Assembly: GCF_014845095.1 (NCBI RefSeq)
Contig: NZ_NKUG01000051.1
Coordinates: 51,960-115,959 of the forward strand
From: Methylobacterium bullatum
Lineage (GTDB): Bacteria; Pseudomonadota; Alphaproteobacteria; Rhizobiales; Beijerinckiaceae
Reading direction: 5' to 3'
Length of the DNA: 64,000 nucleotides
Below the pieces are notes generated by a model. The model saw only the letters and a list, made by a program, of their open reading frames with translations. It did no database searches and had not been told where the DNA came from. Position 1 is the stretch's first letter; every line of letters begins with the position of its first letter. The position numbers were made by a program, and so were the translations under genes. Shown one piece after another: positions 17,162 through 28,176 of this stretch.

Positions 17162-18139
17162 ATGTTCATCTCCTCCACGCGTCGCACCCGCGCCGCGACC
17201 ATCTTCGCGCTCGCCGCGGTGCTGGCCGTCGCAGCGCCCGTTGCCGAGGCCCGTCCGGGCGGCGGCGGCGGCATGGGCTCGCGCGGCTCGAAGACGTACA
17301 ACGCCCCCTCCTCCACGGCCACGGCACCGGGCGCGGCGCCGATCCAGCGTTCGCAGACGCAGCCCGGCTCGACCATGGGCAATCCCGGCATGACCAGCGC
17401 CGCCACGCAGCGTCCCCGCTTCGGCGGCGGCTTCATGGCCGGCCTGCTCGGTGCGGGCCTGCTCGGCGCGCTCCTCGGCGGCGGCTTCTTCGGTGGACTC
17501 GGCGGCATCGCCTCGATGATCGGCCTCCTCCTGCAGGTCGGCCTCATCGTGATGGTCGTCGCCTTCGCCGTGCGCTGGTTCCGCCGTCGCCAGGGCAATC
17601 CGGCTCCCGCCGGCATGTCCCGGTCCGCTCTCCAGGGCGACTCCACCCCGGGCAACTACCGCTCCGCTCCGGGCTCGGCCACCGGTCCTGGGCCGGCGAT
17701 GGGGGCTACCCCGCGCGGCGCGCCTCAGCCGACCGTGGGCAAGGTCGATATCGGCCCCGGCGATTTCCAGAGCTTCGAGATCGCCCTCAACGACGTGCAG
17801 GCGGCTTATGGACGTGGCGACGTCGCCGCTCTGCGCAACCTCGCGACACCGGAAATGGCGGGCTACTTCACCGAAGAACTCCGCGGCAACGAATCCCGTG
17901 GGGTCGTCAACCGGATCTCGAACGTGAAGCTGCTGCAGGGCGACCTGTCGGAAGCCTGGAGCGAGGGCCGGATGGAATACGCCACCGTGGCGATGCGCTA
18001 CGCCATCACCGACGTGACGGTCGACCTCCGGACCAACCAGACCGTCGAGACCGGCGAGCCGGAGGCCCTGGAGCTCTGGACCTTCGTGCGCGAGCGCGGC
18101 GGGCGTTGGATCCTCTCGGCGATCCAGCAGGGCCGCTGA
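17162..18139 (+). CDS. Tim44-like domain membrane protein
   Basis: The 325-residue protein has an N-terminal signal or anchor (about residues 1-30, ending VAEARPGG) and a Gly-rich low-complexity region. A strongly hydrophobic stretch follows at about residues 95-140 (GGIASMIGLLLQVGLIVMVV). The C-terminal part, about 195-325, is a Tim44-like domain (DFQSFEIALNDVQAAYGRGD, later RNLATPEMAGYFTEEL). In mitochondria Tim44 tethers the import motor to the inner membrane. The bacterial relatives are membrane proteins of unclear role, so the function is inferred from the fold only. Confidence 0.85.
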   Translation: MFISSTRRTRAATIFALAAVLAVAAPVAEARPGGGGGMGSRGSKTYNAPSSTATAPGAAPIQRSQTQPGSTMGNPGMTSAATQRPRFGGGFMAGLLGAGLLGALLGGGFFGGLGGIASMIGLLLQVGLIVMVVAFAVRWFRRRQGNPAPAGMSRSALQGDSTPGNYRSAPGSATGPGPAMGATPRGAPQPTVGKVDIGPGDFQSFEIALNDVQAAYGRGDVAALRNLATPEMAGYFTEELRGNESRGVVNRISNVKLLQGDLSEAWSEGRMEYATVAMRYAITDVTVDLRTNQTVETGEPEALELWTFVRERGGRWILSAIQQGR

Positions 18140-18167
18140 ACGCCTCAACGGCATCGGCTGAAACCAA

Positions 18168-18203
18168 GAAAGGGCCGCGCGGTGCAAACCGCGCGGCCCT
18201 TTT
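18168..18203. terminator. Bidirectional rho-independent terminator
   Basis: AGGGCCGCGCGGT (18171-18183) and ACCGCGCGGCCCT (18188-18200) form a perfect 13-bp stem with a GCAA loop. It is flanked by AA on the left and TTTT on the right, and lies between the convergent Tim44-domain gene and prfC. Confidence 0.93.
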
Positions 18204-18224
18204 CCATTCAGGCACCGCCGAGAT

Positions 18225-19859
<1,635 letters not shown>

Positions 19860-19964
19860 CGCGGGCGGTTGCTTCTCTCGTCCGCCGGGGCGGGCTTGTC
19901 TGTACAAGGTCGGGTGCGTGCCCCGTCTGTAGTGCGAACGGGGACCGGGCGAAAGCGTGGGGCC

Positions 19965-20717
19965 TCAACCCCTCCCGATATAGGGCATCTTCGTCGCCAT
20001 CACGGTCATGAACTGCACGTTGGCGTCGAGGGGCAATCCGGCCATGTAGACCACCGCATCCGCCACGTGACGGGCATCCATCACCGGCTCGACCTTCAGC
20101 GATCCGTCCGGCTGGCGGATGCCGGCCGCCATCGGCTTGGTCATGTCCGTCTCGGCATTGCCGATATCGATCTGCCCGCAGGCGATGTCGTGGTCGCGTC
20201 CGTCGAGGGAGGTGGATCGGGTCAGGCCGGTGATCGCGTGTTTCGTGGCCGTATAGGGCGCCGAATTCGGACGCGGCACCTGGGCCGAGATCGACCCGTT
20301 GTTGATGATACGGCCGCCGCGCGGGCTCTGCGCCTTCATCATCCGGAAGGCGCCCTGCGTGCACAGGAACGCGCCGGTGAGGTTGGCATTCACCACGGCC
20401 TGCCATTGCGCCAGGGTGAGTTCGTCCAGCGGCACGGACGGGGCGAACAGGCCGGCATTGTTGAACAGGAGGTCGAGGCGACCGAACCGGGCCTTCACCT
20501 CTGCGAAGAGATGCTCGACAGAGGCGGCATCGCCGACATCGGTCTCCACCGGCAAGGCCTCGACCCCGATCGCACGCACGGCATCCGCGACCTCATCGAG
20601 CGGCCCCCGTCGACGCCCGGCCAGAGCCAGATCGAACCCGGCTCGCGCGAGCCCGAGCGACACAGCCCGGCCGATCCCGGACCCCGCCCCGGTGACGATC
20701 GCGATCCGCTTCGACAT
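19965..20717 (-). CDS. Short-chain dehydrogenase/reductase (SDR) family oxidoreductase
   Basis: The 250-residue protein is a classical SDR. The cofactor motif TGAGSGIG is at residues 9-16, the NNAG motif is at about 91-94, and the active-site pair YxxxK appears as YTATK with a preceding serine (NNGSIS). RR after the second strand ([10 protein letters not shown]) suggests NADP(H). The substrate cannot be read from the sequence. It lies downstream of the tRNA-Gln gene on the opposite strand, with no operon partner. Confidence 0.9.
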   Translation of the reverse strand: MSKRIAIVTGAGSGIGRAVSLGLARAGFDLALAGRRRGPLDEVADAVRAIGVEALPVETDVGDAASVEHLFAEVKARFGRLDLLFNNAGLFAPSVPLDELTLAQWQAVVNANLTGAFLCTQGAFRMMKAQSPRGGRIINNGSISAQVPRPNSAPYTATKHAITGLTRSTSLDGRDHDIACGQIDIGNAETDMTKPMAAGIRQPDGSLKVEPVMDARHVADAVVYMAGLPLDANVQFMTVMATKMPYIGRG

Positions 20718-20806
20718 GCGCGCTCTCCATTTCCTGGTCGGCCGGAGCGAACAGGCTGTTGCAACGGGCCGACGCGGCGTCTAGACAACGCGCGGCCTTG
20801 CGTCGA

Positions 20807-20881
<75 letters not shown>

Positions 20882-21363
20882 TCCACGCAAACGGGCCGGC
20901 TCGCCGGGCGCACAAGATTGTCTATCGTCACTTGTGTGCGGAATGTCAGACGCGACAATCCCCGCTGACTGATTTTTTTGGAATTCGAACATATCGAAGA
21001 GTCAGGTTGTTCTCAAACAACTTTGGTAAATTCCCGCATTAAATTTTATAGTTCATTACAGATGCAATTTCACGGTAGATTACAATAACAATAGATCATT
21101 TATTTATAAAAATATGCTCCAATAGAATATCGGCAATGTAAATTTAATCCATATATTTATAAATCTACAATATAATAAATTGTTATAGTAAAAATTGAAT
21201 GTCTCATGTTCTAATGAAGCAAAATTCACTTACCATTGCGCTGATGATTCACCCCCTTGAGGGTGTGGCAATATAAACCCTATGAGGCGAAGGAACTTAT
21301 TGATCCATATTAAAATCAGAATTTTTCTGCTTGGTTGGGCATTATAAAGCAGATACCGTCGCG
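20882..21363. other. AT-rich patch downstream of tRNA-Gln
   Basis: From about 20980 to 21345 the sequence is strikingly AT-rich, with runs such as ATTTATTTATAAAAATATG, inside an otherwise GC-rich chromosome. I see no supported gene. There is a short hairpin CACCC/GGGTG near 21250 and a possible 21-codon ORF starting near 21282 without a ribosome site. The position beside a tRNA gene suits an old insertion, but no integrase or repeated tRNA end was found. It may also act as a promoter or nucleoid-protein-binding region for the next ORF. Confidence 0.55.
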
Positions 21364-21552
21364 ATGTTTCGCCAGCCAACGATAACGATATGTGAGTTCG
21401 CCATGGTGCCAGCCGCTTTCACCGCCGGCCTCGGAGTCGGTCTTTCGTTTCTTCTCGGACCCAATATTGGAGTCATCGCGCTGGTTCCGGTGCTCGTCCT
21501 GTGCATGATCCGCCTCTTTGGCGAACGTGTCCTTCGTATGATGGAAGATTGA
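21364..21552 (+). CDS. Small hypothetical membrane protein
   Basis: A 62-residue ORF with one or two hydrophobic stretches (AAFTAGLGVGLSFLLGP and GVIALVPVLVLCMIRLF) and a charged C-terminal tail (RVLRMMED). I do not recognise a family. The start is uncertain: the ATG at 21364 or at 21403 (49 residues) would both keep the hydrophobic part, and neither has a strong ribosome site. Its GC-rich codons contrast with the AT-rich sequence just upstream. It may be a genuine microprotein, but it stands alone. Confidence 0.4.
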   Translation: MFRQPTITICEFAMVPAAFTAGLGVGLSFLLGPNIGVIALVPVLVLCMIRLFGERVLRMMED

Positions 21553-21599
21553 AGGACCGGCGGGCGAGCGGAACTATCGTTCCAATGGCGCCGGATCTA

Positions 21600-21815
21600 T
21601 TACTGCGGTTGGTCATCGCCCCGGCGAAGGCGACCGATGATTTCGGCGAAAACCTCCGAGGTCGTGGCTTGGTCGTCGAGTGGATAGGCTGACCGTAGGC
21701 CGCCGATCAGGCTCTCCACCGTCCGTTTTCCGGGTGAGCGACGCCGCGCCGCAATGTGGCTGGCCGCACCGCGACCATTTTCATCCGAGCCGCCGGAGGA
21801 GCACTGAACTGACAT
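21600..21815 (-). CDS. Small ORF resembling the NepR anti-sigma factor core (tentative)
   Basis: The 71-residue product has a disordered polar N-terminus. Its C-terminal segment reads LIGGLRSAY, then eleven residues, then FAEIIGRLR. NepR proteins have IGxxLRxxY, eleven residues and FxxLLxxL in the same register, so the LR, Tyr, Phe and hydrophobic positions all coincide without gaps. The usual EPxPDR segment is absent (QATTSEV). NepR binds the sigma factor EcfG until phosphorylated PhyR removes it. No phyR or ecfG lies nearby, so this would be an orphan paralogue. The start at 21815 lacks a good ribosome site. Confidence 0.4.
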   Translation of the reverse strand: MSVQCSSGGSDENGRGAASHIAARRRSPGKRTVESLIGGLRSAYPLDDQATTSEVFAEIIGRLRRGDDQPQ

Positions 21816-21899
21816 CGCGTATACCCGTTGCCGTAGACGGTATCGGAGGTTCGCGCGTCGCGCCGGTCCTGGGCACTGCATCGAGCCCGACCTCCCTGT

Positions 21900-22583
21900 T
21901 CATGACGGACCACTATACAATATCGATGCCGCCGGGTGAGATCCTCGAAGCTCCGTCGAGCAGATCGCCTCCGCGACATGGCCGGGATGCTCGAAGAGAA
22001 CATCCGGCCGCCCGGCAGCCAAAGCATCTCTTCGCGTATATCCCCATGATACGGCTCCGAAATCGCAACCGGCCGCCTTGGCCGCATCGTGGTCGCGCAA
22101 TTCGTCGCCGATGTAGATGACGCTTCCGCGCGCTCCGGCCTTTCGCATGACCGCCGTCAGACGTTTGGCCTTGCCGAACATCGATGCGCCGCAGGCATAG
22201 TGGCGGAAACGAGCGGCACAGGGCCCCAGGACGTGCCGAATATTGGCCTCGCTGTTCGAGCTGACGATCGCGAGGACGATGCCGGCCTCATCGAGATCGC
22301 GAAGCATGTCGCGAATGCCGGGAAACAGCGAGATCGCCTCGATATCGCGGGCCGCGAGGCCGTGCATGTGCCGGGTGATGAAAGGCAGCTTCCATGCAGG
22401 CACGCCGAGTTCGCGAATGAGGGCACGGGCGGATAGGCCGCGAAGCGCCTCCGTCTCGGCGGGGTCGATGTGTCGGAAACGGTAGCGACGGGCGACACCG
22501 TTGATGACGCTGCAGAACCACGGGAAGGTATCGGCGAGCGTTCCGTCGAAATCGAAGACGACCAGTCCGTAGGGTTTGCCCAT
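21900..22583 (-). CDS. HAD-superfamily hydrolase, phosphoglycolate-phosphatase-like
   Basis: The 227-residue protein carries the HAD motifs: I is FDFDGTLADT near the start, II is IVSSNSEANIR with the conserved Ser/Asn, III is the Lys near MFGKAKRL, and IV is YIGDELRDHDAAKAAG. The helical cap sits between motifs I and II, as in Gph and related phosphatases. The substrate is not determined. The ATG at 22583 was chosen because it places motif I at the usual distance; an ATG at 22613 would add ten residues. It is a single-gene unit. Confidence 0.85.
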   Translation of the reverse strand: MGKPYGLVVFDFDGTLADTFPWFCSVINGVARRYRFRHIDPAETEALRGLSARALIRELGVPAWKLPFITRHMHGLAARDIEAISLFPGIRDMLRDLDEAGIVLAIVSSNSEANIRHVLGPCAARFRHYACGASMFGKAKRLTAVMRKAGARGSVIYIGDELRDHDAAKAAGCDFGAVSWGYTRRDALAAGRPDVLFEHPGHVAEAICSTELRGSHPAASILYSGPS

Positions 22584-22853
22584 CACGCAGGCATTTCGTG
22601 CGAAAGCAGCCATTGCCCTGGCCACGCCCGCAGACGAAGTCGGCGATCGCCATGCCGGCACCGCCTCACCCCACCGGCAGTCGGAATTGCCAATGCGCCC
22701 GCGCCACGGCTTCGACACCAAAACCGGCGATGGGTCACTTGATCCATGCGGTCATTCCACTCCATCGAGGAAGGACCGACGAACGGCATCGGCCCGAAGG
22801 ATGGGTTATCTCCTCCGAGCCGATTGTCTCGCAAACGAAGCGGTCTTGGGAAG

Positions 22854-23945
22854 TCAGGCCGCTTGCGACTCGGTGAGCGTCGGGTAGTCGATATAGCCCT
22901 CAGGTCCCTGGCTATACCACGTCGCCTGCACGTCCTTCTGCAGCGGAGCATGCGTCGCGATCCGCTCGACGAGATCGGGATTGGCGATGAAGGGCCGGCC
23001 GAAGGCGATGGCGTCGGCCTTACCATCGGCGAGGGCGGCCTCGGCGGCGGCGGGATCGTAATCCGAATTGAGGATCAGCGGCCCGTCGAAAGCCTGTCTG
23101 ATCACGGGCGCCACCGGCGGGTGGTTCGGCTTGCCGAAGGTACCGTTCGGACCGGGTTCGCGCAGTTCGAGGAAGGCGATGCCGATCTTCGAGAGAGCGG
23201 CGGCGGCCGCACCAAACAGGGCGTCCGGGTTCGAATCGTCCACGCCCTGAATCTGGCCGTTCGGCGACAGGCGGACGCCGGTGCGGTCCTTCCCGATGGC
23301 GTCGGCCACGGTCTGCGTGACCTCCGTCAGCAGGCGGATGCGATTTTCGATGGAGCCACCGTAGCGGTCGTCGCGGTGATTGGTGTTGTCGCGCAGGAAC
23401 TGATCGATGAGATAGCCATTCGCCGCGTGGATCTGCACGCCGTCGAATCCGGCGGCGATCGCGTTGCGCGCGGCGCGGTCGTAATCCGCCAGGAGGCGCG
23501 GAATCTCGTCGACCGGCAGGGCGCGTGCCTCGGCATAAGGCTGCTTGCCCTCGTAGGTATGGGCCTCATCGGGCGCCGTGGTGGCGGAGGACGAGATCGG
23601 CGCCTTGCCGTCATTGAAGCTCGGATGCACCACGCGCCCCATATGCCAGAGCTGGCAGACGATCCTGCCCCCGGACTCATGGACCGCCTTCACCACGGGC
23701 TTCCAGGCTTCGACCTGCTCGTCCGACCAGATACCCGGCGCATAGGGCCAGCCGAGCCCTTCCTGGCTGATGCCCGTCGCCTCGGTGAGGATCACGCCCG
23801 CGCCGGCGCGCTGGGTGTAATACTCGACCATGATCGGGGTCGGTACATGCTCCCTGGTGGCACGGCCACGGGTGAGAGGCGCCATGAAGATGCGGTTCTT
23901 CGCGTCGATCGCGCCGATGCGGATCGGGTCGTTCAGTGAAGGCAT
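22854..23945 (-). CDS. Old yellow enzyme family alkene reductase (NemA/XenB-like)
   Basis: The 363-residue flavoprotein reduces activated C=C bonds or nitro compounds with NAD(P)H. Family blocks include NRIFMAPLTRGRA, the FMN site QLWHMGRVVHP, GFDGVQIHAANGYLIDQFL with the substrate-binding His and Asn, and the late GRPFIANPDL phosphate site. It lacks the extra iron-sulfur domain of 2,4-dienoyl-CoA reductases. No linked TetR/NemR-type regulator is present. The physiological substrate is unknown; such enzymes often serve in detoxifying electrophiles. Confidence 0.92.
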   Translation of the reverse strand: MPSLNDPIRIGAIDAKNRIFMAPLTRGRATREHVPTPIMVEYYTQRAGAGVILTEATGISQEGLGWPYAPGIWSDEQVEAWKPVVKAVHESGGRIVCQLWHMGRVVHPSFNDGKAPISSSATTAPDEAHTYEGKQPYAEARALPVDEIPRLLADYDRAARNAIAAGFDGVQIHAANGYLIDQFLRDNTNHRDDRYGGSIENRIRLLTEVTQTVADAIGKDRTGVRLSPNGQIQGVDDSNPDALFGAAAAALSKIGIAFLELREPGPNGTFGKPNHPPVAPVIRQAFDGPLILNSDYDPAAAEAALADGKADAIAFGRPFIANPDLVERIATHAPLQKDVQATWYSQGPEGYIDYPTLTESQAA

Positions 23946-24169
23946 GAAGATCTCTCGTCAGACTACGACAAAGGGAGCGCGACCGTTTCGGGTGCGTCCG
24001 CTGAGACCGTAGTTATGGCGCTGACGAGAGACCGTCAGGGGGACGGCTGGGCCGGGCGGCGCCACCTGTGCGCCGCCGCACGCCAACGTACCCACAACAT
24101 CGCCCCTGCAATCACCTTTCCGGCACCTGCCGAGGCTTCATCTCTGCGACCGTCCATTGGAGCCGAGCT

Positions 24170-26317
24170 TCAGAGATGCGCGAGCACCGCCAGCAGAAGC
24201 AGAGCGATGATGTTGGTGATCTTGATCGCGGGATTCACGGCCGGGCCGGCCGTATCCTTGTAGGGGTCGCCGACGGTGTCACCGGTCACCGCCGCCTTGT
24301 GAGCGTCGGAGCCCTTGCCGCCGTGGTGACCGTCTTCGATGTACTTCTTCGCATTGTCCCACGCCCCGCCGCCGGACGTCATCGAGATCGCCACGTAGAG
24401 GCCGGTGAGGATCACGCCGAGCAGGGACGCGCCAACCGTGGCGAAGGCCTGGTTCTTCCCGGCGATCGCCTGGATCGCGAAGAACAGCACGATGGGCGAC
24501 AGGACCGGCAGGAGCGAAGGAAGGATCATTTCCTTGATCGCCGCGCGGGTGAGCATATCGACGGCCCGCCCGTAATCCGGACGGTCGGTGCCCGCCATGA
24601 TGCCGGGCTTCTCGCGGAACTGCCGCCGCACTTCCTCCACCACGGCACCGGCAGCACGGCCCACCGCCGTCATCGCCATGCCGCCGAACAGGAACGGGAT
24701 CAGACCGCCGAGAAGCAGGCCAACGACGACGTAGGGGTTCGACAGGGAGAAATCGACGGTGACGCCCTGGAAGAAGCGGTACTGGGTCGGGCTCGCATTG
24801 GCGATGAAGTAGTCCAGGTCGCTGGTATAGGCGGCAAACAGGACCAGGGCACCGAGACCGGCCGAGCCGATGGCGTAGCCCTTGGTGACGGCCTTGGTGG
24901 TGTTGCCGACGGCATCGAGCGCGTCGGTGGACTTGCGGACTTCCGGTGGCAAACCGGCCATCTCCGCGATACCGCCGGCATTGTCGGTGACGGGGCCGAA
25001 CGCGTCGAGGGCGACGATGAAGCCGGCGAGCGCCAGCATGGCGGAAACGGCGATGGCGATGCCGAACAGGCCCGCCAGCGAGTAGGTGGAGATGATGCCC
25101 GCCACGATGACGAGCGCCGGCAGGGCCGTCGATTCCAGCGAGATCGCCAGGCCCTGGATCACGTTGGTGCCGTGGCCGGTGACGGAGGCGTCGGCGATGG
25201 ACTTCACCGGGCGGAAGTTGGTGCCGGTATAGTATTCGGTGATCACCACGATGAGCGCGGTGATGACGAGGCCGATCACGGCGCAGCCGAACAGGCCGCC
25301 GGAGGTGAAGGTGACCCCGGCGTTGGTCTTGAACTCGGTGGCGAAACCGCCGAACAGCGCAAAATTGACCAGCGCGATGGCGACGATGGAGAGCGCGCCT
25401 GCAGTGACGAGGCCCTTGTAGAGCGCTCCCATGATCGACTGGTTGGCCCCGAGCCGCACGGCATAGGTGCCGGCGATGGAGGTGAGGATGCAGGCCGAGC
25501 CGATGGCCAGCGGATAGAGCAGCATCGCCTCCAGCACGTTGCGGCCGCCGACATCGGTCTGGCCGGCGAAGAAGATCGCCGCGAGCACCATGGTGGCGAC
25601 AACGGTCACCGCGTAAGTCTCGAACAGATCAGCCGCCATGCCGGCGCAGTCGCCGACATTGTCACCCACATTGTCGGCGATGGTGGCGGGGTTGCGCGGA
25701 TCGTCTTCCGGAATCCCAGCCTCGACCTTGCCGACGAGATCGCCGCCGACATCCGCGCCCTTGGTGAAGATGCCGCCGCCGAGGCGGGCGAAGATCGAGA
25801 TCAAGGATGCACCGAAGCCGAGCGCCACCAGGGAATCGATGACTTCGCGGCTGGCCGGCGCGAGGCCCGAAACGCGGGTGAGGAAGGTGTAGTACAGAGC
25901 GACTCCGAGGAGCGCGAGACCGGCCACGAACATGCCGGTGACGGCGCCGGACTTGAACGCGACGTCGAGCCCCGCTCCGAGGGAGGTGGAGGCCGCCTGT
26001 GCCGTGCGGACGTTGGCGCGAACCGACACGTTCATCCCGATGAAGCCGGCCGCTCCCGAGAGTACGGCGCCGATGAGGAAGCCGATGGCGACCTTGAGCC
26101 CCAGGAAATAGGCGAGCGCCACGAACAGGACCACGCCGACGATGCCGATGGTGGCGTATTGCCGGCGCAGATAGGCCTGTGCCCCTTCCGCGATCGCCCC
26201 GGCGATCTCCTGCATCCGCTGGGTGCCGGCGTCGCGTTTCATCACGTCGTTGATCGTGACGACACCGTAGGCGACGGCGCACAGCCCGCCCAGGATGATA
26301 AGCAACAATGCGGTCAT
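24170..26317 (-). CDS. hppA: K+-insensitive proton-translocating pyrophosphatase
   Basis: This 715-residue, roughly 16-helix membrane pump couples PPi hydrolysis to H+ transport. The catalytic loops [19 protein letters not shown] and [16 protein letters not shown] are present with their Asp clusters. The residue that separates the two subfamilies is lysine (GNTTKA, K475), which marks the K+-independent type. The gene is transcribed away from the DUF1285 gene, across an AT-rich divergent region with palindromes. It probably recovers energy from PPi when ATP yield is low. Confidence 0.97.
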   Translation of the reverse strand: MTALLLIILGGLCAVAYGVVTINDVMKRDAGTQRMQEIAGAIAEGAQAYLRRQYATIGIVGVVLFVALAYFLGLKVAIGFLIGAVLSGAAGFIGMNVSVRANVRTAQAASTSLGAGLDVAFKSGAVTGMFVAGLALLGVALYYTFLTRVSGLAPASREVIDSLVALGFGASLISIFARLGGGIFTKGADVGGDLVGKVEAGIPEDDPRNPATIADNVGDNVGDCAGMAADLFETYAVTVVATMVLAAIFFAGQTDVGGRNVLEAMLLYPLAIGSACILTSIAGTYAVRLGANQSIMGALYKGLVTAGALSIVAIALVNFALFGGFATEFKTNAGVTFTSGGLFGCAVIGLVITALIVVITEYYTGTNFRPVKSIADASVTGHGTNVIQGLAISLESTALPALVIVAGIISTYSLAGLFGIAIAVSAMLALAGFIVALDAFGPVTDNAGGIAEMAGLPPEVRKSTDALDAVGNTTKAVTKGYAIGSAGLGALVLFAAYTSDLDYFIANASPTQYRFFQGVTVDFSLSNPYVVVGLLLGGLIPFLFGGMAMTAVGRAAGAVVEEVRRQFREKPGIMAGTDRPDYGRAVDMLTRAAIKEMILPSLLPVLSPIVLFFAIQAIAGKNQAFATVGASLLGVILTGLYVAISMTSGGGAWDNAKKYIEDGHHGGKGSDAHKAAVTGDTVGDPYKDTAGPAVNPAIKITNIIALLLLAVLAHL

Positions 26318-26659
26318 TCTACCGTCCTTGCGTTGTTATCGTGATGACGAAGCTCGGCTGGCTGGCCGTGGGACGAGGCGCTTGATGCGTTTTAGGCATT
26401 CCCTCCCTGGGATGCCTGCTCTGAGTGCCAAACTTCCGAGACAAGAGCAAATGCTGTCTAGCTATTTTCGCAGCGAATATTTTTGCATTGCAAAAATCGC
26501 TAAGCGTTTGATTGAACTCGTTCGTATTCGCGTATGCTCGCATTGGGTCTGGAGCAGGATGCAACGCAGCGAAACTTTGAGTGCCAACACTCGCTTCGGC
26601 ATCGATTCCCAAATCGAGGGCAGTTTCAAAATCTCGGAAACGCGGTATCTCCTGAGACC
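26318..26659. other. Divergent intergenic region with palindromic sites
   Basis: This 342-bp region separates hppA (minus) from the DUF1285 gene (plus) and must contain both promoters. At 26467-26477 TTCGC-A-GCGAA is a perfect dyad. At 26480-26496 TTTTTGCA-T-TGCAAAAA is a second perfect dyad, with its centre 16 bases away. They lie about 150 bp from both starts. Such a pair could bind a dimeric regulator. No gene is seen inside. Confidence 0.5.
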
Positions 26660-27250
26660 ATGACTCAGGCGGAACAGCAGACACCGGACCCGGCTCTCGC
26701 CAGGCTGAGCCTGGCGCTCGACGGGATACCCCAACGCGGGCTGCCGCCGGTGGAGCGCTGGCATCCGCCCTATTGCGGCGAGATCGACATGCGGATCGCC
26801 GCGGACGGAACCTGGTTCCACAACGGCTCGCCGATCCGCCGCCCGGCCCTCGTCAAGCTGTTCTCCTCCATCCTGCGGCGGGAGCCCGATGGCCGCATCG
26901 TCCTGGTGACGCCGGTGGAGAGCGTGGGCATCGTCGTGGACGATGCGCCCTTCGCTGCCGTGGAGATGGCGGCGGAGGGGGAAGGCGAGGCCCGGCGCAT
27001 CGCGTTCCGCACCAATGTCGACGATCTCGTCACCGTCGACGCCAACCATGCCCTTCGCTTCGAGGAAGGCGGCGACGGAGGCTTGCGCCCCTATGTCCAT
27101 GTCCGCCGCGACCTCTGGGCGCTCCTCACCCGCGCCACGACCTACGACCTCCTGGCGCTGGGAGAGGAACGCCTGATCGATGGCGTCTCGTGGTTCGGCA
27201 TCGCCGGCGGCGGCAGCTTTCACATCGTCGCGCGCAGCGAAGGCGCATGA
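26660..27250 (+). CDS. DUF1285 domain-containing protein
   Basis: The 196-residue protein contains RWHPPYCGEIDMRIAADGTW and NGSPIRRPALVKLFSSIL, the conserved N-terminal half of DUF1285, followed by a beta-rich C-terminal half. The family has no assigned activity, although its fold is known to be made of two small beta barrels. Its stop overlaps the start of the Nudix gene by four bases, and a string of three more close-packed genes follows. It is therefore the first gene of an operon that ends with the CCA-adding enzyme. Confidence 0.88.
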   Translation: MTQAEQQTPDPALARLSLALDGIPQRGLPPVERWHPPYCGEIDMRIAADGTWFHNGSPIRRPALVKLFSSILRREPDGRIVLVTPVESVGIVVDDAPFAAVEMAAEGEGEARRIAFRTNVDDLVTVDANHALRFEEGGDGGLRPYVHVRRDLWALLTRATTYDLLALGEERLIDGVSWFGIAGGGSFHIVARSEGA

Positions 27251-27885
27251 GCTTCGACGCGCTGTCCGACCTGCTCGACAGGGCCGGGCGGGGCCTCTTG
27301 CCAACTCCGCCCAAGGCCGGTGACCCGATCTCGAACCCACGCGGAGACCACGACCTCGATCCCATCGGTATCGCGATCCCTCCGGGCAGACCGCACCGGT
27401 CAGCGGCGGTGCTGGTCCCCGTCATCGTCAGGGACGCGGAGCTCTCCGTGCTCTTCACCGTCAGGGCCTCGCACCTGCGGGACCATTCCGGCCAGATCGC
27501 CTTTCCCGGCGGCAAGATCGAACCCTCCGACAGGAGCCCGGCCGATGCCGCCCTTCGCGAAGCCCGGGAGGAGATCGGCCTTCGCCCCGACGACATCCGG
27601 ATCCTCGGCTATCTCGACCCCTATCTGTCGGCCACGGGCTTCCTCGTGGTGCCGGTGGTGGGGCTCTGCGCGGGAGGGACACGGCTCGATCTCGATCCGG
27701 CCGAGGTGGCGGACGTCTTCGAAGTCCCGCTCGCCCGCCTGATGGACCCGGTTCGCCGCCGGCTCGGCGTCGGGGTCTGGCAGGATCGCCCGCGCCGCTA
27801 CTACGCGATCCCTTTCGGGGACCGCATGATCTGGGGTGTGACGGCAGGGATCGTGAACAATCTCCACGAACGCCTGTTTCCGTGA
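27247..27885 (+). CDS. Nudix hydrolase, CoA pyrophosphatase-like (NudL type)
   Basis: The 212-residue protein contains a complete Nudix box, GGKIEPSDRSPADAALREAREEIGL (written here as GGKIE, then REAREEIGL). It is preceded by LRDHSGQIAFPGG, the NudL/CoAse signature that distinguishes CoA pyrophosphatases from other Nudix enzymes. It is predicted to split CoA or related diphosphates using Mg2+ or Mn2+. The ATG overlaps the DUF1285 stop (ATGA). Confidence 0.9.
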   Translation: MSFDALSDLLDRAGRGLLPTPPKAGDPISNPRGDHDLDPIGIAIPPGRPHRSAAVLVPVIVRDAELSVLFTVRASHLRDHSGQIAFPGGKIEPSDRSPADAALREAREEIGLRPDDIRILGYLDPYLSATGFLVVPVVGLCAGGTRLDLDPAEVADVFEVPLARLMDPVRRRLGVGVWQDRPRRYYAIPFGDRMIWGVTAGIVNNLHERLFP

Positions 27886-27918
27886 CATGACGGGCTTCCA
27901 CCACCCCGTGAAAGCCAC

Positions 27919-28176
27919 ATGATCCGTCGCCTTTTCGAAGAAGCCCTCATCTTCCTGCTGCCCTTCGTGCTGTTCGGCCTCTATCTCGCGATCAGGGGCC
28001 GCAACCCGCGTCATGGCGCCCATTGGGAAGGGTCGGTGTTCCGCCTGACCATGGGAGGGCTCGTTCTGGTGATCCTGTCTCTCGTCGTCGTGGGGTTGAC
28101 CGGCGAGAAGCATCGCGGCGGCTATGTCCCGCCGAGCATCGAGAACGGCCAGGTCGTTCCGGGCCATTTCCAGTGA
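27919..28176 (+). CDS. DUF6111 family small membrane protein
   Basis: The 85-residue protein has two hydrophobic segments, about residues 8-25 (ALIFLLPFVLFGLYLAI) and 42-60 (RLTMGGLVLVILSLVVVGL). The polar tail is GGYVPPSIENGQVVPGHF, matching the alphaproteobacterial DUF6111 family. The function is unknown. It sits between the Nudix and CCA-transferase genes and overlaps the latter by four bases, an arrangement I recall as common in Rhizobiales. Confidence 0.82.
   Translation: MIRRLFEEALIFLLPFVLFGLYLAIRGRNPRHGAHWEGSVFRLTMGGLVLVILSLVVVGLTGEKHRGGYVPPSIENGQVVPGHFQ

Noticed and set aside
24068..26344. 758-codon open frame antisense to hppA
   Set aside because: The product is a low-complexity Gly/Asp/His/Arg sequence, the expected mirror of the membrane protein gene.
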